Source: SZUA-430 sp965227535
GTDB taxonomy: Bacteria > Pseudomonadota > Alphaproteobacteria > Micropepsales > Micropepsaceae
Direction: 5' to 3'
Assembly: GCA_965227535.1 (NCBI GenBank)
Contig: OZ245761.1
Span: 1,240,001-1,304,000 of the forward strand
Length of the DNA stretch: 64,000 nt
Shown one piece after another: positions 1-8,511 of the stretch. The notes below the pieces were generated by a model, which searched no databases, was not told the DNA's origin, and saw nothing but the letters and a program-made list of their open reading frames with translations. The position numbers were made by a program, and so were the translations under genes. Numbering within the stretch: position 1 is the first letter of the stretch; the number at the start of each line of letters is the position of its first letter.

Positions 1-339
1 GCGGGCTTGGCTTTTCTCCTCGCCGTGCACCTGTCTCGACCGTGGTGCTTATGGCGCTCTTTGCTGCTCGATGATCCGGTACAGCACATTGACGACTATC
101 GCGCGCTGAACCTCGTAGAAGTACTTGCCGCGATCCGGCGGTCGGGGCGCCAGATGATCGTCGCCGTCGAAGACGCGGCTTTAGCCGACTTGCTCTGCCG
201 CCGACTTAGGAGCACCGCCACACAGCCGGGTCGTCGCTATGACCTCCGCGGCAGCCCCGATGGAGCAGTGACGGTGGAGACTGCACTCGACATACTGCCC
301 ATGTCGGGGGGCATCCTGCGCATGGCCGCTGCGTCCTAA
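1..339 (+). CDS. C-terminal fragment of an SMC/RecF-type ATPase (5' end outside window)
   Basis: The reading frame is open from base 1, so this is the end of a longer protein that starts to the left. The visible 112 residues hold a Walker B-like strand, LLLDDP, followed by a D-loop-like HIDD (bases 61-96), then a helix and a strand ending in a basic segment. That order (signature helix, Walker B, D-loop, H-loop region) is typical of the C-terminal half-domain of SMC/RecF/RecN-like ATPases, which bind DNA and work in repair, partition or defence. It converges with the relaxase gene, with 49 bases between the stops. The Walker A half is out of view, so the exact family and role cannot be told. 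It is the only left-edge gene not on the minus strand and may belong to a different module. Confidence 0.6.
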   Translation, partial: AGLAFLLAVHLSRPWCLWRSLLLDDPVQHIDDYRALNLVEVLAAIRRSGRQMIVAVEDAALADLLCRRLRSTATQPGRRYDLRGSPDGAVTVETALDILPMSGGILRMAAAS

Positions 340-388
340 AGTTACGCACGTCGAACGCTGGTCGGCGCAGGCGCTGGGGCGGACGCCG

Positions 389-2377
389 CTATAAGATCCA
401 CGGGCCGCTCCTGCGACGCCCGATGGTCCAGGTGATCACATTACTTCGCGCGATGCCCGCGACCATCTTGCCCACACTACGATCAAGCACGGGTCTCCAC
501 GGCACGAGCGTGAAATCCCTCGCCCGCTCGATGACCGCAAACCGCCCGCTGACGAGATCGAGCCGCCGTCGGTAGGTTCCTTCGATCCGACCGGCACCTG
601 CGAATTCCGCATAGGGCAAGTTCAGCTCGCCCGAAATCTGCGCCGCAACGCGCATGAGTTCACGCCGGCGAAGGATGTTGAGCAGATTGGAGCGATAGAC
701 GGTTTGACCCTTCCGCTCGTCGGCAAGGCCTTGCTCGATCAACCACTGGCGACGCTGCGCGAGCGCGCCTTTCACCTCGCGACCAAAGCCGGAGTCTCGG
801 ACGCTTGAAGGCTCATCCGCGACCAGCTGATGATCGAGCCACGTCTCAGCGTCCGCCGCGACCTGTTGCTCGACACGAACTGAAGAAAGCACCTCGACGG
901 CAACCGGCGCCTGCCGAGCGTGCGCGCGCTCATACTTCTCAACAGCGTCGAGGAAACCTGGCGGAATTTTCCATGTCCCATCGGTCATGCGCTGAACAAC
1001 AGCTGCACGCCGTAGCGCTTCGAGGCGGCGGACATGTGCCGCGACATACTCAGCGCGCGCACCCGGATCGTGCTGATGGTGTATCTCGCGGCTATAGCGG
1101 CCTCCGTGCCGGTCGGCGATGTCAGCGACTGTCCGATCCGCAAGCTTGGGTTCGGGTCGGTTGACGCTGATGGAAACGATCGCTCCCGCCGGGATATGCT
1201 CGATTGTCTCCCCCAGACCCACGTCGACCCAATGCGATCGCCCGTCGACGCCATCAACAATCAGGTAATGCCGGTCGTGGTGCTCGTCGCCGAGCCCGCG
1301 CTCCACGACGCGTCCGACGAGACGAGCGTCCAAGGCAGCCGGATCGAAGACCCTATAATCGATGGGCGCGCGCTCGATCCGAGCCTGCGTCATTGCCCGG
1401 TGCATCGTCTTGATGATGTCGTCGCGCTCGCCCATGCGCCGCAACGTCGGTTCCAGGTCTTTCGAAAACCGCCACACGCCGGGCGAAGTTTCGTCCGCAA
1501 GACCCAGCTGTTTCAACCGCTGAAGCCGCCCGGCGCGCAATGTTTGATCAAAACGCCCATGTGCGCTCGGAGACATTTGCCTGATGTCGATGATACCGCC
1601 CTCGCCTGCATCGCGGATGAGCCGACGGTCAAGGTTGGTGAGCCGGTCTTGGTCGACCTCTCGGGTCAGCTTGCGTTCGATTTCGAGGTCGGTGCGGGGA
1701 CCGAGGTCGAGCGTGACGATCTCCGCGGCACGCTCGCGCATGCCGTGGGCGATGTAGTCCCGTGCGATGATGAGATCCTTACCGCGGTCGTCTTTGCCGC
1801 GAAGGATGATGTGGGTGTGCGGATGCCCGGTGTTGAAGTGATCGGCCGCGACCCAATCGAGCTTCGTGCCAAGGTCTTGCTCCATGTGCGCCATGAGGCG
1901 GCGAGTGAACGGTTTGAGGTCTTCGTATTCGACCGCGTCCTCTGCCGCGACGATGAGGCGAAACTGATGGCGGTCGCCGTCCGCTCGTTCCAGGAACGCC
2001 TTTCCGTCGGCGCGGTCTTGGTCGGCATCGTAGAGCTCGCCGGGCAGCCCCTCCCGTGTGACGCCGTCGCGCTGGATGTAGCGCAGATGGAGCTTGGCCG
2101 CCGCCAAGCCGCGTGCGCCGATCTTTACAATGCGCGTCTTGATGACAACGCGACGGGATCTGAAGGCGGCGTGGCGATCGCGCAGCACGCGCCCGGCGCC
2201 GGCCCCGCGGCCGATGCGACTGCCGTCGAAGCGGCGTTTACGCGACGGCCGCGAGAGCGCCCTGCCGCCAGCCAACGACGCCGAGCGGAGAACCTGCTGC
2301 AGATATCGTTGCCCTCGCTTGCTGCTGCGTGAACGTATCTTGCCGAGCTTCGGCTCGAACGCATCGTCGTCGGTCAT
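389..2377 (-). CDS. rlxS: MOB-type relaxase with DUF3363 domain (rlxS/VirD2-like)
   Basis: This is the DNA-nicking relaxase that would start conjugative transfer at oriT. I start it at the ATG at 2377 (protein begins MTDDDAFEPKLGKIR), giving 662 residues, because family members begin with this acidic stretch; the frame stays open 60 bases further upstream. After a basic N-terminal tail, a segment with RYIQRDG (Tyr near residue 100) is the candidate catalytic tyrosine region. HPHTH at about 185-189 is the three-histidine metal-binding motif. The remaining two thirds correspond to DUF3363, ending in the usual W-rich basic tail, so the gene looks full length. It is the last gene of a minus-strand order AlpA-like, traF, lytic transglycosylase, relaxase, which matches the rdfS-traF-rlxS transfer operon of Mesorhizobium symbiosis ICEs as I recall it. 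Confidence 0.88.
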   Translation of the reverse strand: MTDDDAFEPKLGKIRSRSSKRGQRYLQQVLRSASLAGGRALSRPSRKRRFDGSRIGRGAGAGRVLRDRHAAFRSRRVVIKTRIVKIGARGLAAAKLHLRYIQRDGVTREGLPGELYDADQDRADGKAFLERADGDRHQFRLIVAAEDAVEYEDLKPFTRRLMAHMEQDLGTKLDWVAADHFNTGHPHTHIILRGKDDRGKDLIIARDYIAHGMRERAAEIVTLDLGPRTDLEIERKLTREVDQDRLTNLDRRLIRDAGEGGIIDIRQMSPSAHGRFDQTLRAGRLQRLKQLGLADETSPGVWRFSKDLEPTLRRMGERDDIIKTMHRAMTQARIERAPIDYRVFDPAALDARLVGRVVERGLGDEHHDRHYLIVDGVDGRSHWVDVGLGETIEHIPAGAIVSISVNRPEPKLADRTVADIADRHGGRYSREIHHQHDPGARAEYVAAHVRRLEALRRAAVVQRMTDGTWKIPPGFLDAVEKYERAHARQAPVAVEVLSSVRVEQQVAADAETWLDHQLVADEPSSVRDSGFGREVKGALAQRRQWLIEQGLADERKGQTVYRSNLLNILRRRELMRVAAQISGELNLPYAEFAGAGRIEGTYRRRLDLVSGRFAVIERARDFTLVPWRPVLDRSVGKMVAGIARSNVITWTIGRRRSGPWIL

Positions 2378-2597
2378 GGCCACGGTGCTCGTACAAATGT
2401 CTTGCACACAAATTGGTCGCGCGCGCTGATCGGGCAAGTGGCGCTATGGGATTGAGGCGTGGCAACCGTTCCGCGCCGAAGTAGCGCTCACTCAAACGCC
2501 CTAGCACTATCGGAAAGATGTGCAGACAATGGCTTAGGCGACACGTGGCGCCGATGCTTTTATCTTGCCATCTCCAACTTTTTGCTCCGTACACGTC

Positions 2598-3304
2598 CTA
2601 CTTGCGCTCTCGTTCGTTTCCCCTCCTGGTTCGTTCCGATCGCGTGACAAGGTGACGAACAAACTGTCGCGTCTTATCTGCGATTCCTGATCGGGGTTCT
2701 CGTCGCGGTGGAAAAAAAGTCGGACTGCTATCGCGCACGTGTACTTGTGGTTTGACAGCCCGACATTTCATCGACGACGAAGTGGTGTTGGGTCCGGAAA
2801 TTCTCTGCTTGGAGGCGATCTCCATACAATTACACCCGGTCGGCAGCTCCGGATTCGCAAGAGTTCCAACCGCGATTGAGGTCATCACGCGATCGGCAAG
2901 GGAGGTGTTCATGTGTTCCCAACTGCCATTCCAGAGAGCTATCGCGCACCAAGTTTCGTGACCGCGATGGTGTTCTAGTCTGCCACAGAGGGTGCGAAGT
3001 TTCTGAAGACGCAGGCTTGCCAGCGCGACATTCGGGCAGGGTTCGAACAGTTTCGCGTTCGGTTCGGTCGTCGCTCCGAACAGGTTCGTCTCAAATCCTG
3101 CGAGGCCAATTCGAATGGTTGGAGCTTTGCCTTGAGCGGTGCGCGCGGGGCAATTGCACCCTTCATCGTCGTGAATGCGCACAACAGCCCATCCAATGAG
3201 CGGTAGCTGAACGGCTTGCCATCGCTCTCCGCGAGGATCAGGGCGTGCATGGTTTGAGGCTCAAATCCAATCGAGCAAACCGTCACGAGCGTTAGAAGGT
3301 CCAC
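2598..3304 (-). pseudogene. VirB1-like lytic transglycosylase, interrupted by a frameshift
   Basis: Two minus-strand frames together encode a periplasmic peptidoglycan-cleaving transglycosylase of the type that helps build mating pores. The first frame starts at a GTG at 3304, overlapping the end of traF. It contains the catalytic-glutamate segment HALILAESDGKPF. The second frame, from about 3205 down to 2598, carries IRIGLAG, then NLFG, LFEPCPNVALAS, and the WCAIALWNGSWE segment followed by a run ending in NPELP; these are the classical later motifs of VirB1-type enzymes. The span of 707 bases is one base short of 236 codons, so a single base is missing near 3193-3210, upstream of the segment GWAVVRIHDDEG. 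Whether this is a real mutation or a sequencing error cannot be decided here. Position between traF and the relaxase supports the identity. Confidence 0.68.
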
Positions 3305-3852
3305 AATGGAACGAGCCTCCCGATGATGTCCTGGCGCTCGCTCGGCCCAAAATACCGCCCGTCGAACGATGCCTCTGCGCTTGCCGTCAGAAGGAAAACT
3401 TGGTTGGAACCGAGAACAACACAACCGCGCCAAGCTTCGAGCGGGCGACCCACATGATCGGCCGGGAGCGACTTTGCCAGCGTTCGATGATTGATGCTCA
3501 GAATGCCATTTTCGACGCACACAGTGTCCGGTGCGAGTGCGGCAATGCGCTTTGATGCCGGCGTGTTGGAGGGCAGATAGGCACGTTCTTCGGCAAGTTT
3601 TCGGGCGGCGCGGGGCAGCCAGACAAGCACCAGATCGCCCCGCTTGAGATCACGACCGTCTTCGAGCCAATAAAGTCCAACTGGCACACTTGCGCTCGCA
3701 TTCCACACCAGGAAAGGTCGCGGTTGAATGAATTGAACGACGGCGAGTGAAACACAAACGAGAAGCGCGACGCCCAATATATGAGCGCGTCCTCTCCACC
3801 AATACCGGCTTTGCGGCACGCCGACGCTCTCCAGCACTACGCGCTCAGACAT
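3292..3852 (-). CDS. traF: Conjugal transfer signal peptidase TraF (S26 family)
   Basis: A 186-residue inner-membrane serine protease that in conjugation systems processes (and can cyclise) the pilin. A single membrane anchor lies at about residues 24-42. The S26 catalytic serine is S55 in the motif SVPVGLYW, the general-base lysine is K101 in SKRIAA, and the conserved late box appears as SFDGRYFGP (162-170). Its ATG at 3852 lies within the end of the upstream excisionase-like gene (8-base overlap), so the two are probably translationally coupled. Its 3' end overlaps the start of the broken lytic transglycosylase. Length and motifs are normal for TraF and no damage is visible. Confidence 0.88.
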   Translation of the reverse strand: MSERVVLESVGVPQSRYWWRGRAHILGVALLVCVSLAVVQFIQPRPFLVWNASASVPVGLYWLEDGRDLKRGDLVLVWLPRAARKLAEERAYLPSNTPASKRIAALAPDTVCVENGILSINHRTLAKSLPADHVGRPLEAWRGCVVLGSNQVFLLTASAEASFDGRYFGPSERQDIIGRLVPLWTF

Positions 3853-4072
3853 CGGAGGTCGACGTCTTCATGTGCGATTTCGACCAGGTATCGAGATCGT
3901 CGATGTGGTAGCGCACGTAACGGCCGTGCTTGCGATATTGCGGCCCGCCGCCATGGACACGCATCTTTTCGAGCGTCCGCCGCGACAGCCCGACGAAGTG
4001 CGCCGCCTGATCCGTCGATAAGAACGGACTGCCTTTCTTCGCCTTCGCGGCCCGGTCGGCTTCGTCGTCCAT
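3845..4072 (-). CDS. rdfS: Small excisionase-like winged-helix protein (AlpA/RdfS-like)
   Basis: A 75-residue protein with one MerR/AlpA-type winged helix: FLSTDQAAHFVGLSRRTLEKM forms the helix-turn-helix (about residues 17-37), followed by a wing segment YRKHGRYVRYHIDDLDTW. Such proteins bend DNA at attachment sites as recombination directionality factors, or act as small regulators. It overlaps traF by 8 bases. In Mesorhizobium ICEs the excision factor RdfS is encoded just ahead of traF, so gene order is the main argument for the name; the domain alone would only support 'helix-turn-helix protein'. A hairpin with a short T-run lies upstream at 4191-4236 and separates it from DUF736, so it probably has its own promoter in 4073-4190. 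Confidence 0.72.
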   Translation of the reverse strand: MDDEADRAAKAKKGSPFLSTDQAAHFVGLSRRTLEKMRVHGGGPQYRKHGRYVRYHIDDLDTWSKSHMKTSTSDV

Positions 4073-4190
4073 GTCTTGCCCCTGTGAGCAAAGCGACAGC
4101 TACGTCGCGCGATGACGGCGAATGTCGTCGCGATTGAAGCGCTTGGGGACCGGCGAAAGCTCACGCTCGCGTTTTCGCCGGAGTCGAACC

Positions 4191-4236
4191 GATAGAAAAG
4201 CCGGCGCCTCATCGTCCGGATGCGATGAGACGCCGG
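4191..4236 (-). terminator. Rho-independent terminator candidate after DUF736
   Basis: Bases 4201-4214 and 4223-4236 form a 14-bp stem with one mismatch and an 8-base loop. On the minus strand the stem is followed by CTTTTCT. It lies 170 bases after the DUF736 stop and upstream of the excisionase-like gene, so it would end the DUF736 transcript. The T-run is short. Apart from this hairpin, the gene-free stretch 4073-4405 shows nothing I can name. Confidence 0.55.
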
Positions 4237-4405
4237 TCACGCCGGCTCGACCATGGTGGGACCACCGACTTAGGTGACGGATGTCCAAACGGCCCCGCTC
4301 GTGCGCCACTATCCGCGGGCGGCTTGATCACGAACGTCGCGACAGGGGCCGAGCCGGCGTGCAAACGGCCTCAGCGCTCGGGATGAGTGCCAAGGCCGCT
4401 CGTCC

Positions 4406-4726
4406 CTAGTCGGCCGGATTCCAGATCACGGCGAAGTTGTCGTCGCTCTCGCCGGGCGCGCGGCCGAGATTGGCGTAGAGCTTGCGCGGACCGAATTCAG
4501 GTGCGGCCAGGCTCAGCGACACGTAGTCCTTGCCCGAGCTTTCGCCCTTGCGGACCCATCCCGCCCCAACGTCGGCGCCGCCGGAGGTGACCCGGAAGTC
4601 TGGCTGGTTGTCGGCGCTTTTGGACGGGTTGGGAACGATTTCGATGTCGGTGCGGATCGTGAGCGTCTTGAGCTGACCCTTGTAGCCGCCGTTCGATTGC
4701 TTCGTGACATATCCGATTGCAGGCAT
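4406..4726 (-). CDS. DUF736 family protein
   Basis: A 106-residue protein of the DUF736 family, small beta-rich proteins of unknown function that are common on alphaproteobacterial plasmids and ICEs beside parB and ardC genes. The start is the ATG at 4726 (MPAIGYVTKQ), chosen because an AGGAG sits nine bases upstream; an in-frame ATG nine bases earlier would touch that AGGAG. The conserved features are the N-terminal GYVTKQSNGGYKG, the central segment around PDFRV, the KDYVSLSLAAPEF strand and the C-terminal NLGRAPGESDDNFAVIW. The whole leader and the first part of the gene are duplicated in inverted orientation at 4961-5278, where the copy is degenerate. Confidence 0.85.
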   Translation of the reverse strand: MPAIGYVTKQSNGGYKGQLKTLTIRTDIEIVPNPSKSADNQPDFRVTSGGADVGAGWVRKGESSGKDYVSLSLAAPEFGPRKLYANLGRAPGESDDNFAVIWNPAD

Positions 4727-4731
4727 GGTAT

Positions 4732-4994
4732 TCATCTCCTTGTAACGCCTGGAGACCATTCCCCTTGGGCGTGAGCGGACCGTCGATGGGCTTCGCCCGG
4801 CGTCTTGAACCGGCACGGCCGCAGCGTGAGCGGAGGACCCGAGGACCCATGTTTTTTGGAGCGAAGCGGGCGCGAGGAGCCGCCAATGCGGCGGGGAAAA
4901 AACTTGGAGACGAGGGTTTTAAGGCGACGGCGACGCCCATAGGTCCATCGCGAAAGCCAGAGGGGAATGGTCTCCAGGCGTTACAAGGAGATGA
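4732..4994. repeat. 34-bp perfect inverted repeat flanking an about 195-bp spacer
   Basis: Bases 4732-4765 and 4961-4994 are exact reverse complements over 34 bases. Weaker similarity continues for about 35 bases into the spacer. Each arm contains the ribosome-binding site and start-codon region of a DUF736 gene: the left arm serves the intact minus-strand gene, the right arm a degenerate plus-strand copy. It therefore looks like an inverted gene duplication rather than a terminator. The spacer 4766-4960 has no gene I recognise. Confidence 0.85.
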
Positions 4995-5278
4995 GGTCTG
5001 CCTGCTCGATTTGTTACGAACCCAGCACCGGCGGCGCACGATTTGGGACTGCTCGACGCGCTGACTCTAACCGCGACACGACGCGTACCCGACCCCGCAC
5101 ATGCGCCGACAAGCGGCATCGCAGGCACGATGCGCAACGGACAGGGGCGTTTGATTGCCAAGCGGGGTCGAACGAAGTACCGATGGAAGGCAAGCCGTCG
5201 CACCACGATGCGCGGTTCGCCAACACCAATCCCGGTCACGCACCTGGCGAGAGTGATGAATTTTTTGCGTTGCGTTGA
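4991..5278 (+). pseudogene. Frameshifted inverted relic of DUF736
   Basis: Starting at the ATG at 4991, placed exactly as in the intact gene, one frame gives RSACSICYEPSTGG, matching MPAIGYVTKQSNGG at the DNA level with small gaps. The similarity then moves to another frame from about 5043 (GLLDALTLTATRRVPDP against GQLKTLTIRTDIEIVPNP). It returns to the first frame for the end (FANTNPGHAPGESDEFF against LYANLGRAPGESDDNF). At least two frameshifts therefore break it. It lies head-to-head with the intact copy and ends 35 bases before the parB stop. The divergence shows that it is an old duplicate, not a recent assembly artefact. Confidence 0.7.
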
Positions 5279-5313
5279 AGCGGCGGCGAACGGGCCGCCG
5301 CTCCCTTGTGCGA

Positions 5314-7029
5314 TCACGCGCTTGGGAACAGATGAGCGATCTGCGTCCACGCATCGACGTGGGAAAGCCCGCCGCGATCTGTGTAACCGCGCGGCGGAAA
5401 TGACATCCAGCCCGGCAGCCAGTCCCGGACCTTGGGCCGGTCGTTCGTGCCCTCGAGGCAGTCGCGGATGATCTGCTTCTGCGTCTTGAGCCGTTCGGCG
5501 ACATTGCCATCCGCGACCGCTTTACCCGCCACTTCCGCCAACATAGCGTTGACCACGCTTTTCTCGCGGATGAGCTCGAAGAAGGCATCGTCGGGCGTCC
5601 AGGTCTTTGCGGTATCGACCTTGAGATGCGCTCCGACCGCTTCGACATGGGTGCTTCCCGACGCCAATGTCTCGGCGGCCAGCATGGCGAGAATACGCAT
5701 GACATCCGCGTTCGGCAGCTTCAACAGCACAGCGAACACGGTTGCCGCCATCACATCGTCGCTCGCTTGCACAAGCATCGCACGTTCGTCGTCAAGATCG
5801 AGCAAGGTCACGAATTCCGCACGGCAACGGACGAACTCGTCTTGCGCCGGGCTTGTGGCGATGCTGTCGGCGATTGCCATCGACTTCGCCGATTGCGGCT
5901 CGGCCTTCACCTGCCACAGCGGCGATCCGCAGATCGCTTCGGCGATCATGAGCCTGAGCGCGACTTGCGGGGCATCGAGGAGTGCCAGTCTCGCGGCAGC
6001 GTGTCGGTGCAGATCAATATAGTTCTGCAAGGCGGAGGACACTTCAGGCCTCTCGCTTGCGACCGGCTCCGCCTCCTCCGCCCCTTCATCGCGGCGGGCG
6101 CGCCGCGCTTCCTTTGCACTGAGATAACCTTCGAAGAATTGGACCTCACCACGATGCGACACCGCAACGAACACCTGACCACCTTTCTTCTTGGAGGTCT
6201 TTTCGTGTTCCCAGGTGTGAAACGGCTCGCCCGGTTCGAGGATCACAACCTCGGACCAGCCGTTCGCGAGATAGGCATCGCGCTTGGCCGCGATGGCCGT
6301 GTTCTGCAAGTTCCAGAACAAATTCGCGTCCGCGAAATACGCCTCCTCGCCAAAGAGATCAGCGACGATTTTGCCTTTGTAATCGTCGAGCGCAAACAAC
6401 GCCACCTTGGTCGAAATCGACTGGCCGCCGAATAGCCATTGTTTCAATTGTTGGCCGAACGGTACATTCGCCTTCTCGTCTTGAGACAGCTTGAGCCATT
6501 CCTGCTGCTGGGCCTTTGTCGCCATCGTCAGATGGCGGACAGTTTCGGCGTCGATCTCCTCGCGCCGGTAGGCGTCCTTGATCTTCGGCAAGAGATTGCC
6601 CAACGCAAGGCGGCGCTTGACCATGGTTTCGGTCATGCCGAAGGTCGCGGCGATGTCAGCGACGGCCTTCCCTTCCTTGACAAGGCGCACGAACGTGTCG
6701 TGCTGAGACATTTCGTCGGGGTCGAGGCGCGCGACATTCTCGATGAGCGAAGCTTCGAGCGCGGCCGCGTCGTCGCCCGCCTCCATCACCGCGCAGGGTA
6801 GCGGCGCGATCTCGCCGCGCTCCTCCTTGACTGCTTTCGCCGCGAAATACCGCCGCCGCCCGGCGACGATTTCGAAACCGTCCGCGTTTGGACGGACGAG
6901 CAGCGGCTGCAGGATGCCTCGCGCTTTGACGCTCGGCAGGATGTCGGAAACATCCGGCTCGCGCTTGCTGTGGCGCATGTTCAGAGGCGAGACATGCAGC
7001 CTGTCGATCTCGATATGTTGAAGTTGCAC
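5314..7029 (-). CDS. Long ParB/RepB-type partition-like protein
   Basis: A 571-residue protein whose N-terminal third is a ParB nuclease/CTPase fold. Box I lies in the first 45 residues (HIEIDRLHVSP, then the RGILQPLLVR segment). The nucleotide-binding GRRRYFAA is at 57-64 and the ENVARLDPDEMSQ motif at 97-109. A helix-turn-helix follows at about 121-142 (VADIAATFGMTETMVKRR). The long C-terminal region is helical and lacks a recognisable catalytic motif. This plasmid/ICE subclass is usually found without an adjacent parA, as here, so it may act as a regulator or DNA-clamping factor rather than in partition. It is followed by the DUF736 relic and preceded by ardC with a 76-base gap, so ardC and parB could share a transcript. 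Confidence 0.85.
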   Translation of the reverse strand: MQLQHIEIDRLHVSPLNMRHSKREPDVSDILPSVKARGILQPLLVRPNADGFEIVAGRRRYFAAKAVKEERGEIAPLPCAVMEAGDDAAALEASLIENVARLDPDEMSQHDTFVRLVKEGKAVADIAATFGMTETMVKRRLALGNLLPKIKDAYRREEIDAETVRHLTMATKAQQQEWLKLSQDEKANVPFGQQLKQWLFGGQSISTKVALFALDDYKGKIVADLFGEEAYFADANLFWNLQNTAIAAKRDAYLANGWSEVVILEPGEPFHTWEHEKTSKKKGGQVFVAVSHRGEVQFFEGYLSAKEARRARRDEGAEEAEPVASERPEVSSALQNYIDLHRHAAARLALLDAPQVALRLMIAEAICGSPLWQVKAEPQSAKSMAIADSIATSPAQDEFVRCRAEFVTLLDLDDERAMLVQASDDVMAATVFAVLLKLPNADVMRILAMLAAETLASGSTHVEAVGAHLKVDTAKTWTPDDAFFELIREKSVVNAMLAEVAGKAVADGNVAERLKTQKQIIRDCLEGTNDRPKVRDWLPGWMSFPPRGYTDRGGLSHVDAWTQIAHLFPSA

Positions 7030-7105
7030 GATAGATCTCCTTGGGTTGAGTGACCGGCCCGCGCGCGAACGCGATTCAACGCGTCTGAGCGGAGCCGGGC
7101 GCTTT

Positions 7106-8152
7106 TCAGCGCTGGGGTTCCGTCACGGGGGACGGAATTTCTGGGTGAATGTCAGGGTGCGCATTGCAAGCCGCATCATCCGACTCGATTGCGTCGCCGG
7201 TCGGAACGGAGGCAGCGGCGCGTTGCTCGTTGCGTCCAAACGCGAGGATGTGATCCGCCGCCTTCGACGCGGCCGATGCCGCGCGGAAGATCGCGCGGCT
7301 GTCCTCGCGCAAGAGCGATAGCCACTCGCCGAGATAGTCGGCGTGGCGGACGGTCGGCGCGATGTTGAGGCTCGCGCAGACGAACGCGCCCGCCATTTCG
7401 GCGACAAGCTCTTCGCGGGCGTAGGCCTTTGAGCGGTATGCGCCCGAGAGATCGCGCGCGAGGCGCGAGGCGTGCCCGGTCCAATGGCCCAATTCATGAA
7501 ATGCCGTGCGGTGCCAGTTGACCGGCTCAAAGAAGGCTTGCGGCGGCGGCACATGCACCGCGTCCGCACCAGGACTGTAAAAGGCTTCATCGCCGCCGAT
7601 GCGGAATTTGGCGCCGGTCGCACGGATCAACGCTTCGGCCTCGGGCAGGATCAGCCCTTCGGGGACGGCTGGCGCGCTGACGTGAAGGGTTTCGGGCAGC
7701 CCGTCGCACTGGTCGATATTAAAGACGGTGAAGCGCTTGAGAAACGGTATCGACCCCTCGCGCTCCGATTCCTTCCCCGGCGTCGGCGCGCGTCGATCGC
7801 GCCGGGCGTCGCCTTCCTTATCCTTGGGCACGAAGCGGTCGGCGTAGACGACCATCGTCCCCGCTTCGCCCTTGCGGACATGACCGCCGAGGGCCAGCGC
7901 CTGACGGAACGTGAGCCAGGATTGCGCCGCAAACCCGCGCTCGATGACCGCGCCCCATAGAATAAGGACATTGATCCCCGAATAACGCCGCGCGCTTGTG
8001 GCGTTCTGCGGCAATGCCAGACCCGCCTTGGCGCCGCCCCAGGGCTGCACCCAAGGCACACGCCCAGCTTCGAGTTCGCTGACGATCTTGTCGGTGACTT
8101 GGCCGTAAAGGCTTTGCCGGTTCTCAGTCCGCCGTTCGATCACCTGACCCAT
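7106..8152 (-). CDS. ardC: ArdC-like antirestriction protein (ssDNA-binding domain plus zincin)
   Basis: This protein would protect incoming single-stranded DNA from restriction after conjugation. I start at the ATG at 8152 (MGQVIERR; 348 residues); an ATG 12 bases upstream in the same frame is possible. The N-terminal domain (about 10-110) has the ArdC signature YGQVTDKIVSELEAG, VPWVQPW and the SGINVLILW segment. The C-terminal domain is a zinc metallopeptidase-like fold with HELGH at 219-223 and a downstream glutamate in the REELVAEMAGAF helix. A basic, variable linker lies between the domains. The leader upstream of the gene (8186-8355) contains an unusual nested inverted repeat. Confidence 0.87.
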   Translation of the reverse strand: MGQVIERRTENRQSLYGQVTDKIVSELEAGRVPWVQPWGGAKAGLALPQNATSARRYSGINVLILWGAVIERGFAAQSWLTFRQALALGGHVRKGEAGTMVVYADRFVPKDKEGDARRDRRAPTPGKESEREGSIPFLKRFTVFNIDQCDGLPETLHVSAPAVPEGLILPEAEALIRATGAKFRIGGDEAFYSPGADAVHVPPPQAFFEPVNWHRTAFHELGHWTGHASRLARDLSGAYRSKAYAREELVAEMAGAFVCASLNIAPTVRHADYLGEWLSLLREDSRAIFRAASAASKAADHILAFGRNEQRAAASVPTGDAIESDDAACNAHPDIHPEIPSPVTEPQR

Positions 8153-8185
8153 GACGCGCCACACGCTCCTCTACCCTTCGCGCCC

Positions 8186-8355
8186 TTCCCCGAAGGCGGG
8201 GTGGGCGGAGGAAAGCGAACGGGCAGGCCCGCTGAACGAGGCGGTCCGCACCCGTAGGGCCGTAACAAAGTGAAGGACCCGCGCGTCTTCGCGCGGGTTG
8301 CGGTCCGCCGCAGCGGGCCTAAACGTACGCGTCCGCCCACCCCGCGTGAGGGGAA
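8186..8355. repeat. Nested inverted repeats in the ardC leader (oriT-like or structured RNA)
   Basis: Four stems lie one inside the other: 8186-8191 with 8350-8355 (6 bp), 8196-8209 with 8332-8345 (14 bp, perfect), 8225-8234 with 8311-8320 (10 bp, perfect), and an apical hairpin 8277-8285 with 8290-8298 (9 bp, TCTT loop). A direct repeat GCGGTCCGC occurs near 8241 and 8300. A separate hairpin follows at 8371-8390 (8-bp stem, ATTA loop). The arrangement begins about 34 bases upstream of ardC on the minus strand. It could be an origin of transfer or replication, a DNA-binding array, or a 5' UTR structure. The remainder of the gene-free stretch, 8391-8511, is GC-rich with further short inverted repeats and no gene. 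Confidence 0.75.
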
Positions 8356-8511
8356 AGCAACAAAAGATGTCATCGCGCATTAGCGCGATGGCCCGCCGCG
8401 AAGCGGGAATGCGTCAGGGGGCGACGCCCGAAGGGCCGAGACGCAAAGCGGCTCGGTTCACGAGCACCCGGCGCGAGGGGCGAAAGCCGCGCGCGGACGC
8501 CCAAAGACGGA

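Noticed and set aside
1034..2332. Long plus-strand open frame opposite the relaxase
   Set aside because: No domain; it is the antisense shadow of the GC-rich relaxase gene, whose histidine triad and DUF3363 motifs are clear.
4100..4309. Small minus-strand open frame between the excisionase-like gene and DUF736
   Set aside because: It contains the 14-bp terminator-like hairpin, has no ribosome-binding site and no conserved segment.
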